From: an uncultured Psychroflexus sp.
Lineage (GTDB): Bacteria > Bacteroidota > Bacteroidia > Flavobacteriales > Flavobacteriaceae
Assembly: GCA_913056525.1 (NCBI GenBank)
Contig: CAJXLO010000014.1
Span: 1 to 35,669 of the forward strand
Direction: 5' to 3'
DNA: 35,669 nt
The translations under genes and the position numbers were made by a program. Each line of letters opens with the position of its first letter. The stretch's first letter is position 1. Positions 1 through 7,722 of the stretch are shown piece after piece. The notes below the pieces were generated by a model. It did not search any database and was not told the DNA's origin. It saw nothing but the letters and a program-made list of their open reading frames with translations.

Positions 1-80
1 ATCATTTGCTAATTTAAGGACAAACCCATAGAACAAGCCACCTTGCAAAGGGATGGTGCAACACCGCCTTCATGCTGAGC

Positions 81-181
81 TTGCCAGGCTTCAGAATGGC
101 TTGCCAGGCTTCAGAATGGCCTGTCACGTCTTTAGCGTTGCCTGTGACGACTTTAGCATAGCCTGTCACGTCTTTAGCGTG
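81..181. repeat. Two adjoining short tandem repeat arrays
   Basis: A perfect 20-bp unit (TTGCCAGGCTTCAGAATGGC) occurs twice at 81-120. It is followed by three units of 21 bp at 119-139, 140-160 and 161-181, of the form GCCTGTCACGTCTTTAGCGT plus one variable base; the middle copy differs at three of the first 20 positions. Read on the minus strand the 21-bp units keep one frame and give heptads of the type AKDVTG-x. That frame is the same as the frame of the upstream lipoprotein gene beyond its stop at 221, and it stays open from there to about position 18. No start codon with support was seen, so coding is doubtful. The rest of 1-220 holds nothing else recognised. Confidence 0.85.
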
Positions 182-220
182 ATCAATCCGACCGCACGAA
201 GGCTTAGTAGTTTGCAGTAG

Positions 221-1195
221 TTATTCCATCGTTGCCAACATTATCCAATATCCTTTTTGATAATCGGCTCCTGTATAACACAAATATTGCTCTCCGGTGT
301 TTTCATCAATTGTTATCTGAGCAGCAATGATTTCATCTTTCTCATAGGGTGCACCAGCTTGTATCAAAATTGGTTCATCATTTTCATTCCATGGTCCAAA
401 CGGATGATTTGCTGTAGCGTAAAAAATTGCTTCCGTGTTGTCATAATCGCCAGTGCTTACTGCAATAAAACTTCCATCAGGAGTTTTTGTTACTTGACCT
501 TCCATTCCTATTGGGGTATCAACCAATTGGAAATCTGTCCAGGTATGTCCTTCATCTGTTGATTTGGCTCCTATCATCCATACTTCCGATACTTCGTCAG
601 GATGAGCATTCCATCCAATAAAAACGATATATAATTCACTTTCATGTTCCATTATACTTGGTGATGTAATACAATAAACATCCTTTCCAGCAATTGTTCC
701 TTTGGGTATTACCGGTTGTGGATACTGATAATATTCTCCGGTTAAGGAGTCTGCTTCTGCAAGAAAAATTTGAGACTCGTAGGTGTCCTCACCTTCATAA
801 CCAATGTAGTAGATTTGATGTTTACCTGTTGATGATTTTCTGTAAAATGCCGTCTCCTTAGATACATCAGTTCCTGCAGAATTAGGTTCATAAAGCAGTG
901 GGGTTACTTTTTCCCAATCTGTCCATGAATTACCAGTTGCGAGTTTGATAGAAACGACTTCGTTGACATCTCCCGTATAAATCATTTTAAGTGATGAGTT
1001 CTCATCAAAAAACACATGGGCATCGCTGGCCACTTCATAGTCGTATGGTACATTTAATACAGTATCACGAAAGACAGGGTTATCTTCAAATCTTACCCAA
1101 CCATTTGAAAGATTGTCCGTATTAGGTTCATTTACTTTCTCACAGGATGAGAGAGCTATTAACGTAAAGCATAAATATTTAATTATATTTTTCAA
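221..1195 (-). CDS. Secreted lipoprotein, predicted five-bladed beta-propeller (GH43/GH32/GH130-like)
   Basis: About 324 residues. I place the start at the TTG at 1195 because it gives a textbook lipoprotein signal (M-K-N-I-I-K-Y then a hydrophobic stretch and the lipobox L-S-S-C). The in-frame TTG at 1246 would add 17 residues in front of it. The body has repeated blade-like strands: DAHVFFDENSSLKMIYTG, QIYYIGYEG, ELYIVFIGWNAHPDEV, SFIAVSTGD and QYLCYTGAD, typical of the glycoside hydrolase propeller superfamilies. Catalytic acids cannot be assigned with confidence, so it may be an enzyme or a sugar-binding surface protein. It stands alone on the minus strand, with the tandem repeats directly downstream. 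Family assignment is inference from pattern and moderately sure. Confidence 0.6.
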   Translation of the reverse strand: MKNIIKYLCFTLIALSSCEKVNEPNTDNLSNGWVRFEDNPVFRDTVLNVPYDYEVASDAHVFFDENSSLKMIYTGDVNEVVSIKLATGNSWTDWEKVTPLLYEPNSAGTDVSKETAFYRKSSTGKHQIYYIGYEGEDTYESQIFLAEADSLTGEYYQYPQPVIPKGTIAGKDVYCITSPSIMEHESELYIVFIGWNAHPDEVSEVWMIGAKSTDEGHTWTDFQLVDTPIGMEGQVTKTPDGSFIAVSTGDYDNTEAIFYATANHPFGPWNENDEPILIQAGAPYEKDEIIAAQITIDENTGEQYLCYTGADYQKGYWIMLATME

Positions 1196-1561
1196 TTTAC
1201 TTACCCTTTTAGTAATAATTATTGCTAACTCCTTATAACAAAACAAACATTTACATATTCAGGTTGTTTTTTTAATAGAACACCATAAAACCGTTGCTTT
1301 TGCCTGTCAAAAATTTTAATAAAACTAAAGAAAAGCTATCAATTACGCAATCCAATCAAGGTTTTTAAACTTAGCTTCGCCGTAGCTTAAGGGAAGCTAC
1401 AGTTAGGCACAAGTATACCTAAAGTAAGGTGTAAGCCATACTTTGTTAAAATTGTTAAGGAATTTTATAACACAGCTTAATATGAATTTTTATAAACGTA
1501 CACCACTTTCTTTGTGGTCATAAAGAAGCAATTTTACATTGTATTCGCGTTAGAATTTTAT
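1196..1561. other. Intergenic region with small inverted repeats
   Basis: No gene is supported here. It contains a perfect 7-bp inverted repeat, GTAGCTT at 1382-1388 and AAGCTAC at 1394-1400 with a 5-base loop, and another TAGCTTC copy just upstream that could pair alternatively with GAAGCTA. A 5-bp stem (ACCAC/GTGGT) lies near 1502-1518, close downstream of the small membrane-protein operon, and could act as a weak terminator. Sequence is AT-rich and lacks a clear -7 box for the downstream lipoprotein gene. Confidence 0.4.
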
Positions 1562-1954
1562 TCAAAAAAAGGATCTACTATGCGTTGCCTTTTTAGGAAG
1601 AGATACTTCTCTAACAGTCACATAGACGATAGTGCCAAATGCGTAGGCGAGAATGTCCCAGTAGTCTGCCGTGAACCTATCACTTAATAAGGGAAACAAT
1701 AGTTCTCCCAGCACTGCCATGGTCACAAAGTAGCCGAATATAACTAGATAAGGTAAGTTCATCTTCTTGTTGTTCAGTAAGATCCTGCGTTCCCATAGCA
1801 CAGCATACAATATAAGTGGCATTAGAACTGCTGGGTCTAAATAATCATCAATGAAGTCTATGTTCATTTGGACGATCCATTGCATATACTGATGGATGAC
1901 AAAAAGTAAAGCTGAGAAGATCACCAGGATGATCATTGAGGTTTCTTGTTTCAT
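1562..1954 (-). CDS. Small integral membrane protein, unknown function
   Basis: 130 residues from the ATG at 1954, which overlaps the stop of the preceding gene in an ATGA. A longer reading back to 2092 is rejected because it only re-reads the upstream gene in another frame. About four hydrophobic segments are visible (MIILVIFSALLFVIH, an AVLMPLILYAVLW stretch, YLVIFGYFVTMAVLG, ILAYAFGTIVYVTV), separated by short polar loops. Conserved-looking motifs are the acidic IDFIDDYLDP before the second segment and DRFTADYWD before the last. It resembles short flavobacterial membrane proteins that databases sometimes label as a magnesium/citrate transporter; I see no basis for that function. Confidence 0.75.
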   Translation of the reverse strand: MKQETSMIILVIFSALLFVIHQYMQWIVQMNIDFIDDYLDPAVLMPLILYAVLWERRILLNNKKMNLPYLVIFGYFVTMAVLGELLFPLLSDRFTADYWDILAYAFGTIVYVTVREVSLPKKATHSRSFF

Positions 1955-2181
1955 AGGCCAATGACAAAAGTGATGAACATGACTAGAAAAATGATAGGAG
2001 ATAGGAGCAGGAATAGAATTAAAAGAGGCAACTTGATAATAAAGATAAGGATCTGAAGCGCTAGAGGATGATTGGGAGACGGTCTCATCCAATCTTGAGC
2101 CATATCATAAATAAGCACAAATATTGATCCTGAAGTCTTTTTCTCTTCTTTAGATATCTTTTTAAATCTCGGCTTCTTCAT
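1951..2181 (-). CDS. Small single-pass membrane protein, unknown function
   Basis: 76 residues. A basic N-terminus (MKKPRFKKISKEEKK) and a polar segment are followed by one long hydrophobic stretch from about residue 42 to the C-terminus, rich in L, I and F, which would span the membrane once or fold as a hairpin. It ends with TGA overlapping the ATG of the following membrane-protein gene, so translation is probably coupled and the two products may act together. I do not recognise the family. Confidence 0.65.
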   Translation of the reverse strand: MKKPRFKKISKEEKKTSGSIFVLIYDMAQDWMRPSPNHPLALQILIFIIKLPLLILFLLLSPIIFLVMFITFVIGL

Positions 2182-2308
2182 CTAATCTTTTAAATTGCAT
2201 TAGGTTCATCAAGTGATATAAAATGTAAATTTAAGCTATAATGATGTTTTTCATCTGATCATAATGCTCATTTTTACCTACCATATATCAAATACAGAAC
2301 GAAAACTA

Positions 2309-2316
2309 TAAATTTG
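2309..2316 (+). promoter_or_regulatory. -7 promoter box upstream of the E1 gene
   Basis: TAAATTTG matches the Bacteroidota housekeeping -7 consensus TAnnTTTG exactly and lies 21 bases before the ATG at 2338. No TTG sits at the expected -33 distance, so only half of the promoter is supported. Confidence 0.4.
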
Positions 2317-2337
2317 CCATTTTAAGCTTTACAATTG

Positions 2338-4317
2338 ATGAACTTTCAATCCAACTTATCCAAAGACGTACAAATTTCACTTTACAAGTCTATTTTACTC
2401 CCGCGGATGATAGAAGAGAAGATGTTGATCCTCTTGCGGCAAGGGAAGATATCTAAATGGTTCGCCGGCATCGGTCAGGAAGCCATAGCCGCCGGGATCG
2501 CCAAAGTGCTGGATAAAGAGGAATACATTCTTCCCATGCATAGGAATTTAGGGGTTTTTACGAATCGGGACATTCCGCTGTATCGATTATTTGCCCAGTG
2601 GCAAGGCAAAGCAAAGGGCTTCACACAAGGACGCGACCGCAGCTTTCACTTTGGTACGACGGATTTTAATATCGTCGGAATGATCTCTCATCTCGGACCG
2701 CAACTCGGTGTTGCCTGTGGTATTGCCCTGGCAGAGAAATTAGATCAAACCGGAAGGTGCACGGCGGTCTTTACCGGCGAAGGCGGTACCAGCGAAGGCG
2801 ATTTCCACGAAGCGCTCAACCTCGCATCGGTCTGGCAACTGCCGGTCATCTTTTGCATAGAGAATAATGGTTACGGCCTTTCCACGCCTACGAACGAGCA
2901 ATACAACTGCGACAACCTCATCGATAGGGCGATAGGCTATGGAATGGACGCACATTACATCGATGGCAATAATATCATTGAGGTTTACAACAAATTAACC
3001 GATATCACTAAAAGCGTTCGTCAAGACCAAAAACCAGTATTAATTGAGTTCAAGACCTTTAGAAGACGTGGCCACGAGGAAGCCAGCGGTACCAAATATG
3101 TGCCAAAGGAATTGATGAACTATTGGGAAGAGCGTGACCCGATAACCAATTACGAAACCTATTTAAAGGATGAAAATATCATTTCAGCCGATCAGATAGC
3201 ATCAATAAGAAAAGAGAACAAACAACTCATAGATGACCATCTAAAGCAAGCCTTTAATGAACCGGACGTAAAAGCATTTAAAGACAAGGAATTAGCAGAA
3301 GTTTATCAGGATCATCAGCCAACCAGGATCAATCATCCCAGGGAAAATATCAACCGCGAGCTCCGTTTCATCGATGCGATCAAAGAAGGTCTTCATCAAA
3401 CCATGAAAAGCGATAAAGACCTGATAATAATGGGTCAGGATATTGCAGAATACGGTGGTGTCTTTAAGATCACTGAAGGCTTTGTAGAAGCTTTCGGCAG
3501 GGAACGCGTCAGAAATACGCCTATCTGTGAATCAGTCATTATAAGCACGGCAATGGGATTGTCCATTCAGGGAAAGCGGTCGGTCGTAGAGTTGCAGTTC
3601 GGCGACTTTGTTAGCTCTGGTTTTAATCCCATCGTTAATTATCTGGCTAAAACGCATTATCGCTGGGGACAAAATGCCGATGTGGTCTTGCGGATGCCAT
3701 GTGGCGCTGGCGTTGGTGCCGGTCCGTTCCACAGTCAAACCAACGAAGCCTGGTTTACTAAAGTTCCAGGTTTAAAGGTGGTCTATCCGGCTTTTCCAAA
3801 TGATGCCAAAGGATTATTGATCAGTGCGATAAATGATCCGAACCCGGTAATGTATTTTGAGCATAAGGCCTTGTATAGAAGTATCCGTGGCAATGTGGAC
3901 GATCAGTACTATGAAATTCCCATAGGAAAAGCAAAACACATCAGGGAAGGCAGGGACATCAGCATTATTACTTATGGTGCTGGCGTACATTGGGCGATAG
4001 AATATGCAGATGATGAGCCCGATGTGGATTTTGACATCCTGGACCTGCGGTCTTTACAGCCATTAGACCTTGAAGCGATCAGAGAATCCGTTGAAAGAAC
4101 TGGAAAAGTTATTGTATTACAAGAAGATACGCCTTATGGTGGCGTAGGTGCGGAAGTGGCATCCTATATCGCAGAGCATTGCTTTGAATACCTGGACGCG
4201 CCAGTAAGAAGGGTCAATAGTATGGCCACTCCGGTGCCGTTCGCATCAGCCCTTGAAGATCAGTATTTGCCCGTGGATAGATTAAATGAAACCATTGATC
4301 AACTGATAAAATATTAA
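2338..4317 (+). CDS. Fused 2-oxoacid dehydrogenase E1 (alpha+beta)
   Basis: 659 residues from the ATG at 2338; a TTG one codon earlier is unlikely to be used. It is the thiamine-diphosphate decarboxylase component of a 2-oxoacid dehydrogenase complex, most likely the branched-chain type. The alpha half (about residues 10-320) carries GIGQEA and the ThDP/Mg motif GEGGTSEGDFHEALN followed by IENNGYGLSTP. The beta half (about 345-655) has TPICESVIISTAMGLS, GAGPFHSQTNEAWF and TYGAGVHWAIEYA. Alpha and beta are separate genes in most bacteria, while the fused form is common in Bacteroidota. GEG replaces the classical GDG. No E2 or E3 gene is nearby, so it must use subunits encoded elsewhere. Substrate specificity cannot be read from the sequence. 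Confidence 0.9.
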   Translation: MNFQSNLSKDVQISLYKSILLPRMIEEKMLILLRQGKISKWFAGIGQEAIAAGIAKVLDKEEYILPMHRNLGVFTNRDIPLYRLFAQWQGKAKGFTQGRDRSFHFGTTDFNIVGMISHLGPQLGVACGIALAEKLDQTGRCTAVFTGEGGTSEGDFHEALNLASVWQLPVIFCIENNGYGLSTPTNEQYNCDNLIDRAIGYGMDAHYIDGNNIIEVYNKLTDITKSVRQDQKPVLIEFKTFRRRGHEEASGTKYVPKELMNYWEERDPITNYETYLKDENIISADQIASIRKENKQLIDDHLKQAFNEPDVKAFKDKELAEVYQDHQPTRINHPRENINRELRFIDAIKEGLHQTMKSDKDLIIMGQDIAEYGGVFKITEGFVEAFGRERVRNTPICESVIISTAMGLSIQGKRSVVELQFGDFVSSGFNPIVNYLAKTHYRWGQNADVVLRMPCGAGVGAGPFHSQTNEAWFTKVPGLKVVYPAFPNDAKGLLISAINDPNPVMYFEHKALYRSIRGNVDDQYYEIPIGKAKHIREGRDISIITYGAGVHWAIEYADDEPDVDFDILDLRSLQPLDLEAIRESVERTGKVIVLQEDTPYGGVGAEVASYIAEHCFEYLDAPVRRVNSMATPVPFASALEDQYLPVDRLNETIDQLIKY

Positions 4318-4348
4318 GGACGGATCTTCTTATAATTCAGGAAAAAAC

Positions 4349-4356
4349 TATCTTTG
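4349..4356 (+). promoter_or_regulatory. -7 promoter box upstream of the OmpA-like lipoprotein
   Basis: TATCTTTG fits TAnnTTTG exactly, 16 bases before the ATG at 4373. This would let the lipoprotein and the following methyltransferase-like gene be transcribed apart from E1. No -33 TTG was found. Confidence 0.45.
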
Positions 4357-4372
4357 GGCTTTATTTATTCGT

Positions 4373-5056
4373 ATGAAAATAAACAACATCCTATCTTTTT
4401 CCCTGATCATCTTTTTTATGGCTTGTGGGCCAAAGCCTCAGGAAGGTACGCCCGGAACAAAAGAAGATCAGGTAGAGCCAGAGGTTGCTCAGCCTCAATC
4501 CGATCAGGTCATTATTGCAAGTTCTTCTGAAGAAGAAAAAGGACAGCCACTGGTCGCCACGATCTTGAATCGAGCCGTAGGCGGTGCGGAAGGTGCGTTC
4601 ATAGGTCATAAGATGGACCAGCTGGCCGATCAGCTGGAGAAGCGATTCCCTATGGCGGAAGTGAGCAGGATTGGAGAAGGTATCCTGATGACCCTGGACA
4701 AGAAAAGCGATTTCTATTTTAAAGAGCAGACCACCGACCTATCTGAACAGCAGAAAGAGCAATTAGAAAAATTAAGCCGGATCTTCTCAATTTATAAACA
4801 AACCAAGATCCACCTAACCAATCATACCGATGCATTGGGTTCTGCTGAAAAGAATGATAAGATCGCTCGAAAAAGAGTAGAGAATATCGCGATACAATTA
4901 AAAGAACAACAGATCGAGAGCGACCGACTTGTTTTAAATTGGCACGGTCATGCCCAACCATCAGAAAACAAAGGAACGGACCAGCGATTAGAGATCGGCA
5001 TTATCGCCGGAAAGCAAATGCTAAGATCAGCGAAACAAAACGTTTCAGAAAGATAG
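4373..5056 (+). CDS. OmpA-family peptidoglycan-binding outer-membrane lipoprotein
   Basis: 227 residues. The signal peptide ends in the lipobox F-M-A-C (Cys18), followed by a low-complexity acidic linker. A glycine-rich stretch (VGGAEGAFIGHKMDQLADQL, about residues 69-88) is like those of YiaD-type proteins. The C-terminal half is an OmpA-like domain: SDFYFKEQTTDLSEQQKEQL, then TKIHLTNHTDALGSAEKND and an ARKRVENIAIQL helix. The usual GHTD motif reads NHTD and the second half ends in DQRLEIGI, so the peptidoglycan-contact Asp and Arg positions are kept. It probably tethers the outer membrane to peptidoglycan. The methyltransferase-like gene begins 32 bases downstream, so the two may share a transcript. 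Confidence 0.8.
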   Translation: MKINNILSFSLIIFFMACGPKPQEGTPGTKEDQVEPEVAQPQSDQVIIASSSEEEKGQPLVATILNRAVGGAEGAFIGHKMDQLADQLEKRFPMAEVSRIGEGILMTLDKKSDFYFKEQTTDLSEQQKEQLEKLSRIFSIYKQTKIHLTNHTDALGSAEKNDKIARKRVENIAIQLKEQQIESDRLVLNWHGHAQPSENKGTDQRLEIGIIAGKQMLRSAKQNVSER

Positions 5057-5088
5057 ATCAAATTAAAAATTCAACAGAAAACGAATAA

Positions 5089-6105
5089 ATGGATAGATCC
5101 TTTTTACAAAAGAATTATACGAATTGGCTAAAAAGCCGGAAGATATTACAAAATATCGATGAAAAATTTGAAGACCAGGGAATCAGCTCATCCCAATTAA
5201 AAGCATTACTTGAAAACGCCGTGATGTACTTGCTTTTATATGAAAAGTACAGGGGAGAAGATCCATTGGCCCAAATAGAAGACAGACATATTGAAGAAGG
5301 TATCAGATGCGTAGGGCTACAGGATGATCTGGGCGATGCCGTTTTAACGATAAAAAGCATCATCCATAGTTCACAGATAGAAGGAAAGCAAGCAGAAAAG
5401 CTGGAACCCCAAGAAACGGAACTTTATTATAAAGTTGGTGATTTTAAGCTTGTAAAAAATCAATATACTAAAAAAGCCTTTGATCACGTGGCTTTGCACA
5501 ACGATGAGAAAACAGCCCTGATCAGTATACTGACCGCCGCGCTCAGATATGCATCCATCTTTTCCGAAACAAGACATATCGGGCCGCCAGAGCGAGTTTA
5601 CCAGTTATTTTACAATTGGGGCGTTCGTCATGAGGGCTTCGCATCACCGTTCAATGCGCGATTACTGGGCAAGGAAGATGCCCGATTTTATAGCTTGTTC
5701 TATGATACCGATGCGATATTCGGTAGCGGCGGAAGTTTTTTTGATCTGGAGGAACTACCCCAAAATGGACATTGGTGTCTGGACCCGCCTTTCATTGAAG
5801 AAACGATGGAACAAGTGGATAGCATCATCGCAGACCTTCAAAGTCAAAGGGCCGATTTTTCGATCATCTATATCATTCCATCTTCTCATCAACCAGCGAA
5901 CCCACCGGATGAGACGGTCAACTTAAAAGCTGGAAAGCATTTCTATGAAGGTCTGGAAGGAGTGATGAAACCTTTACCTGAGGATGTGAGCATCCACAGA
6001 TATGGAGCAATAGATGGTTTTTCAGCTGACGCCATCCAGGAAGGCTATTTACCTGACCAACCTAAAGTGGGAGCTTCCAGAAAATCCGACCGGTACAAGC
6101 CCTAG
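5089..6105 (+). CDS. PCIF1-like adenine N6-methyltransferase-fold protein
   Basis: 338 residues, cytosolic, with no signal or membrane segment. The region from about residue 165 to 270 resembles the catalytic core of PCIF1/CAPAM, the eukaryotic mRNA cap-adjacent adenosine N6-methyltransferase: GVRHEGFASPFNARL (178-192), then DTDAIFGSGGSFFDLE (206-221), then the amino-methyltransferase catalytic tetrad DPPF (232-235), then the hydrophobic strand SIIYIIPSS (258-266). The spacing FASPFN - FGS-GSFFD - [DN]PPF is what I know from PCIF1, where the tetrad is NPPF. There is no WW domain; the N-terminal 160 residues are helical and unrecognised. The substrate (RNA cap is excluded in bacteria) is unknown: DNA, rRNA, tRNA or mRNA adenine are possible. 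No nuclease lies beside it. Family assignment is from memory of motifs. Confidence 0.65.
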   Translation: MDRSFLQKNYTNWLKSRKILQNIDEKFEDQGISSSQLKALLENAVMYLLLYEKYRGEDPLAQIEDRHIEEGIRCVGLQDDLGDAVLTIKSIIHSSQIEGKQAEKLEPQETELYYKVGDFKLVKNQYTKKAFDHVALHNDEKTALISILTAALRYASIFSETRHIGPPERVYQLFYNWGVRHEGFASPFNARLLGKEDARFYSLFYDTDAIFGSGGSFFDLEELPQNGHWCLDPPFIEETMEQVDSIIADLQSQRADFSIIYIIPSSHQPANPPDETVNLKAGKHFYEGLEGVMKPLPEDVSIHRYGAIDGFSADAIQEGYLPDQPKVGASRKSDRYKP

Positions 6106-6177
6106 TAGATACAATAAAATTTCTGGACACAAGCTTATTCATAAAAGCTTAAGGCTTATCGACTGGAACAAAAAACC

Positions 6178-6185
6178 TATTTTTG
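6178..6185 (+). promoter_or_regulatory. -7 promoter box for ychF
   Basis: TATTTTTG fits TAnnTTTG exactly, 22 bases before the ychF ATG. A small inverted repeat of two AAGCTT hexamers (6131-6136 and 6145-6150) lies just upstream. No clear -33 TTG. Confidence 0.45.
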
Positions 6186-6207
6186 CGCTTTCTAAAAATA
6201 TAAGGAT

Positions 6208-7302
6208 ATGAAAGCAGGGATCGTAGGTTTACCCAATGTAGGCAAATCCACATTGTTCAATTCGCTATCAAGTGCAAAGGCACAAAGTGCCAACTTCCCT
6301 TTTTGTACCATAGAACCTAACGTAGGCGTGATCAGTGTACCGGATGAACGACTATTGAAATTAGAAGAACTGGTAAAGCCACAACAAGTAGTTCCGACGA
6401 CAGTGGAAATAGTGGATATCGCTGGACTGGTAAAAGGGGCGAGCACAGGTGAAGGACTGGGGAACCAATTCCTGGCCAATATACGCGAAACCGATGCCAT
6501 CCTTCACGTGTTACGATGTTTTGATGATGATAATGTTGTTCATGTAGATGGCAATATCGATCCCATTGCAGATAAGGAGACCATCGATATAGAGTTACAG
6601 CTCAAAGACCTGGAAACCGTAGAGAAGAAACTGGAAAAAACCAAAAGAGCCGCGCAAACCGGTGATAAAGAAGCAATAGCAGAAGCAAAAATATTAGAAG
6701 AAGTGAAAAACGGATTAGAAAGCAATCGGTCCGTGAGAAGTATTGACCTGGACGATGAACTCAAGAAAGAACATATCAAGCCGTTGCAGCTGATCACGGA
6801 CAAACCGGTCATGTACGTTTGTAATGTAGATGAAGCGTCTGCTGTAAGTGGCAATAAGTATGTAGAGAAGGTAAAGGCATCGGTAGGAGATGAAAATGCA
6901 GAAGTGCTCGTCCTGGCCGTGGGAATAGAGGCTGATATCTCAGAATTGGAAACCTTTGAGGAGCGAAAGGAGTTCCTGGACGACATCGGGTTAGAAGAAG
7001 CTGGCGTGAGCAAATTGATCAAAAAGGCCTATTCATTATTGGACCGATCGACCTATTTTACGGCAGGCGAAAAGGAAGTCCGTGCCTGGACATTCCCAAC
7101 GGGAGCGAAAGCACCAGAAGCTGCGGGTGTGATCCACTCAGATTTTGAAAAAGGATTTATCAGAGCTGAAGTCATCACTTATGATGATTATGTGAAATAC
7201 GGCAGCGAGACCAGGGTGAAAGAAGCTGGGAAATTAAGGATAGAAGGAAAAGAGTATGTGGTCAAAGACGGCGATGTGATGAACTTCAGGTTCAATGTTT
7301 AA
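6208..7302 (+). CDS. ychF: Redox-regulated ATPase/GTPase YchF (Obg family)
   Basis: 364 residues, the normal length for the family. The P-loop GLPNVGKST sits at residues 7-15, switch region PFCTIEPNVGV and the G3 motif DIAGLVKGAS follow, then a coiled-coil insertion (about 125-200) and the C-terminal TGS domain (WTFPTGAKAPEAAGVIHSDF to the end). The hydrophobic residue in place of the usual catalytic glutamine and the altered G4 motif are typical of YchF, which prefers ATP and binds ribosomes. The start ATG at 6208 follows TAAGGAT. It is transcribed convergently with the next lipoprotein gene and overlaps its end by 11 bases. Confidence 0.97.
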   Translation: MKAGIVGLPNVGKSTLFNSLSSAKAQSANFPFCTIEPNVGVISVPDERLLKLEELVKPQQVVPTTVEIVDIAGLVKGASTGEGLGNQFLANIRETDAILHVLRCFDDDNVVHVDGNIDPIADKETIDIELQLKDLETVEKKLEKTKRAAQTGDKEAIAEAKILEEVKNGLESNRSVRSIDLDDELKKEHIKPLQLITDKPVMYVCNVDEASAVSGNKYVEKVKASVGDENAEVLVLAVGIEADISELETFEERKEFLDDIGLEEAGVSKLIKKAYSLLDRSTYFTAGEKEVRAWTFPTGAKAPEAAGVIHSDFEKGFIRAEVITYDDYVKYGSETRVKEAGKLRIEGKEYVVKDGDVMNFRFNV

Positions 7303-7684
7303 TAAGGTTCTCTTCACTTATCTTTGTGGCCTTTCCGGTTTCCTTTTGGTCGGAATTCACTATTTTATATTCAAATCTATACGTGTTATCCCTGGTGGAA
7401 AGGATCTTAAAGTGCATTTGCTTTTCTTCACTGATACTTTCCGGTGAAAGGCTCTTTAGAACGTACTCGCAGTCGTTGATCCATCTGATGCTGGCGGTAT
7501 CCGTAACGCCTTTGTACTTTTCTATCTCTATACTGTCGTTCCTGTAGAACAAAGTGGTTTCAATACTGTCACCCACTAAGGTCTTGAACTCAAATGTACC
7601 TTCCCTGAATTGATTGCAATTCCTTTCCGCCTCATAACAGGAGAACAAGAAAAATAAAGGTATGAGCAATAATATTCTTTGCAT
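7292..7684 (-). CDS. Small lipoprotein often mislabelled 'DNA topoisomerase IV'
   Basis: 130 residues with a lipoprotein signal ending L-F-S-C (Cys16). The mature part contains ERNCNQFREGTFEF, FYRNDSIEIEKYKG, IRWINDCEYVLK and MHFKILST, a pattern I recognise from a flavobacterial lipoprotein family of unknown function that is widely misannotated as DNA topoisomerase IV; it has no topoisomerase feature. Three Cys remain after the lipid-anchored one if the pair C23/C72 is counted with it, so one disulfide is possible. It lies 21 bases after the XRE regulator and has a candidate promoter of its own. Its 3' end overlaps ychF on the opposite strand. Confidence 0.8.
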   Translation of the reverse strand: MQRILLLIPLFFLFSCYEAERNCNQFREGTFEFKTLVGDSIETTLFYRNDSIEIEKYKGVTDTASIRWINDCEYVLKSLSPESISEEKQMHFKILSTRDNTYRFEYKIVNSDQKETGKATKISEENLIKH

Positions 7685-7688
7685 AATA

Positions 7689-7722
7689 CAAAGATACGAA
7701 CCAATTTATTCTCGAGGGTCAA
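7689..7722 (-). promoter_or_regulatory. Promoter for the small lipoprotein, inside the end of the XRE gene
   Basis: On the minus strand a TTG (7720-7722) is separated by 23 bases from TATCTTTG (7689-7696), an exact -7 match. The -7 box ends only 4 bases before the lipoprotein ATG at 7684, which would give a leaderless or nearly leaderless mRNA. The alternative is cotranscription with the XRE gene. Confidence 0.4.

Noticed and set aside
81-181. CRISPR array
   Set aside because: Units are contiguous with no spacers, and no cas gene is present.
1955-2092. 46-residue N-terminal extension of the small membrane protein
   Set aside because: It re-reads the upstream small gene in another frame, is Ser/His-rich and lacks a good start. 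The ATG at 1954 in an ATGA overlap is far more likely.
2335-2337. TTG as the start of the fused E1
   Set aside because: It is directly followed by ATG in frame, which is the better start.
5089-6105. Restriction-modification system
   Set aside because: The DPPF motif could suggest a DNA methylase, but no endonuclease or specificity subunit is present among the neighbours.
6192-6500. Open frame antisense to ychF
   Set aside because: Ser/Thr-rich translation typical of the complementary strand of a real gene, and ychF is certain.
7319-7326. TATCTTTG on the plus strand
   Set aside because: Exact -7 match, but it lies inside the convergent lipoprotein gene with no plus-strand gene downstream. 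At most an antisense start.
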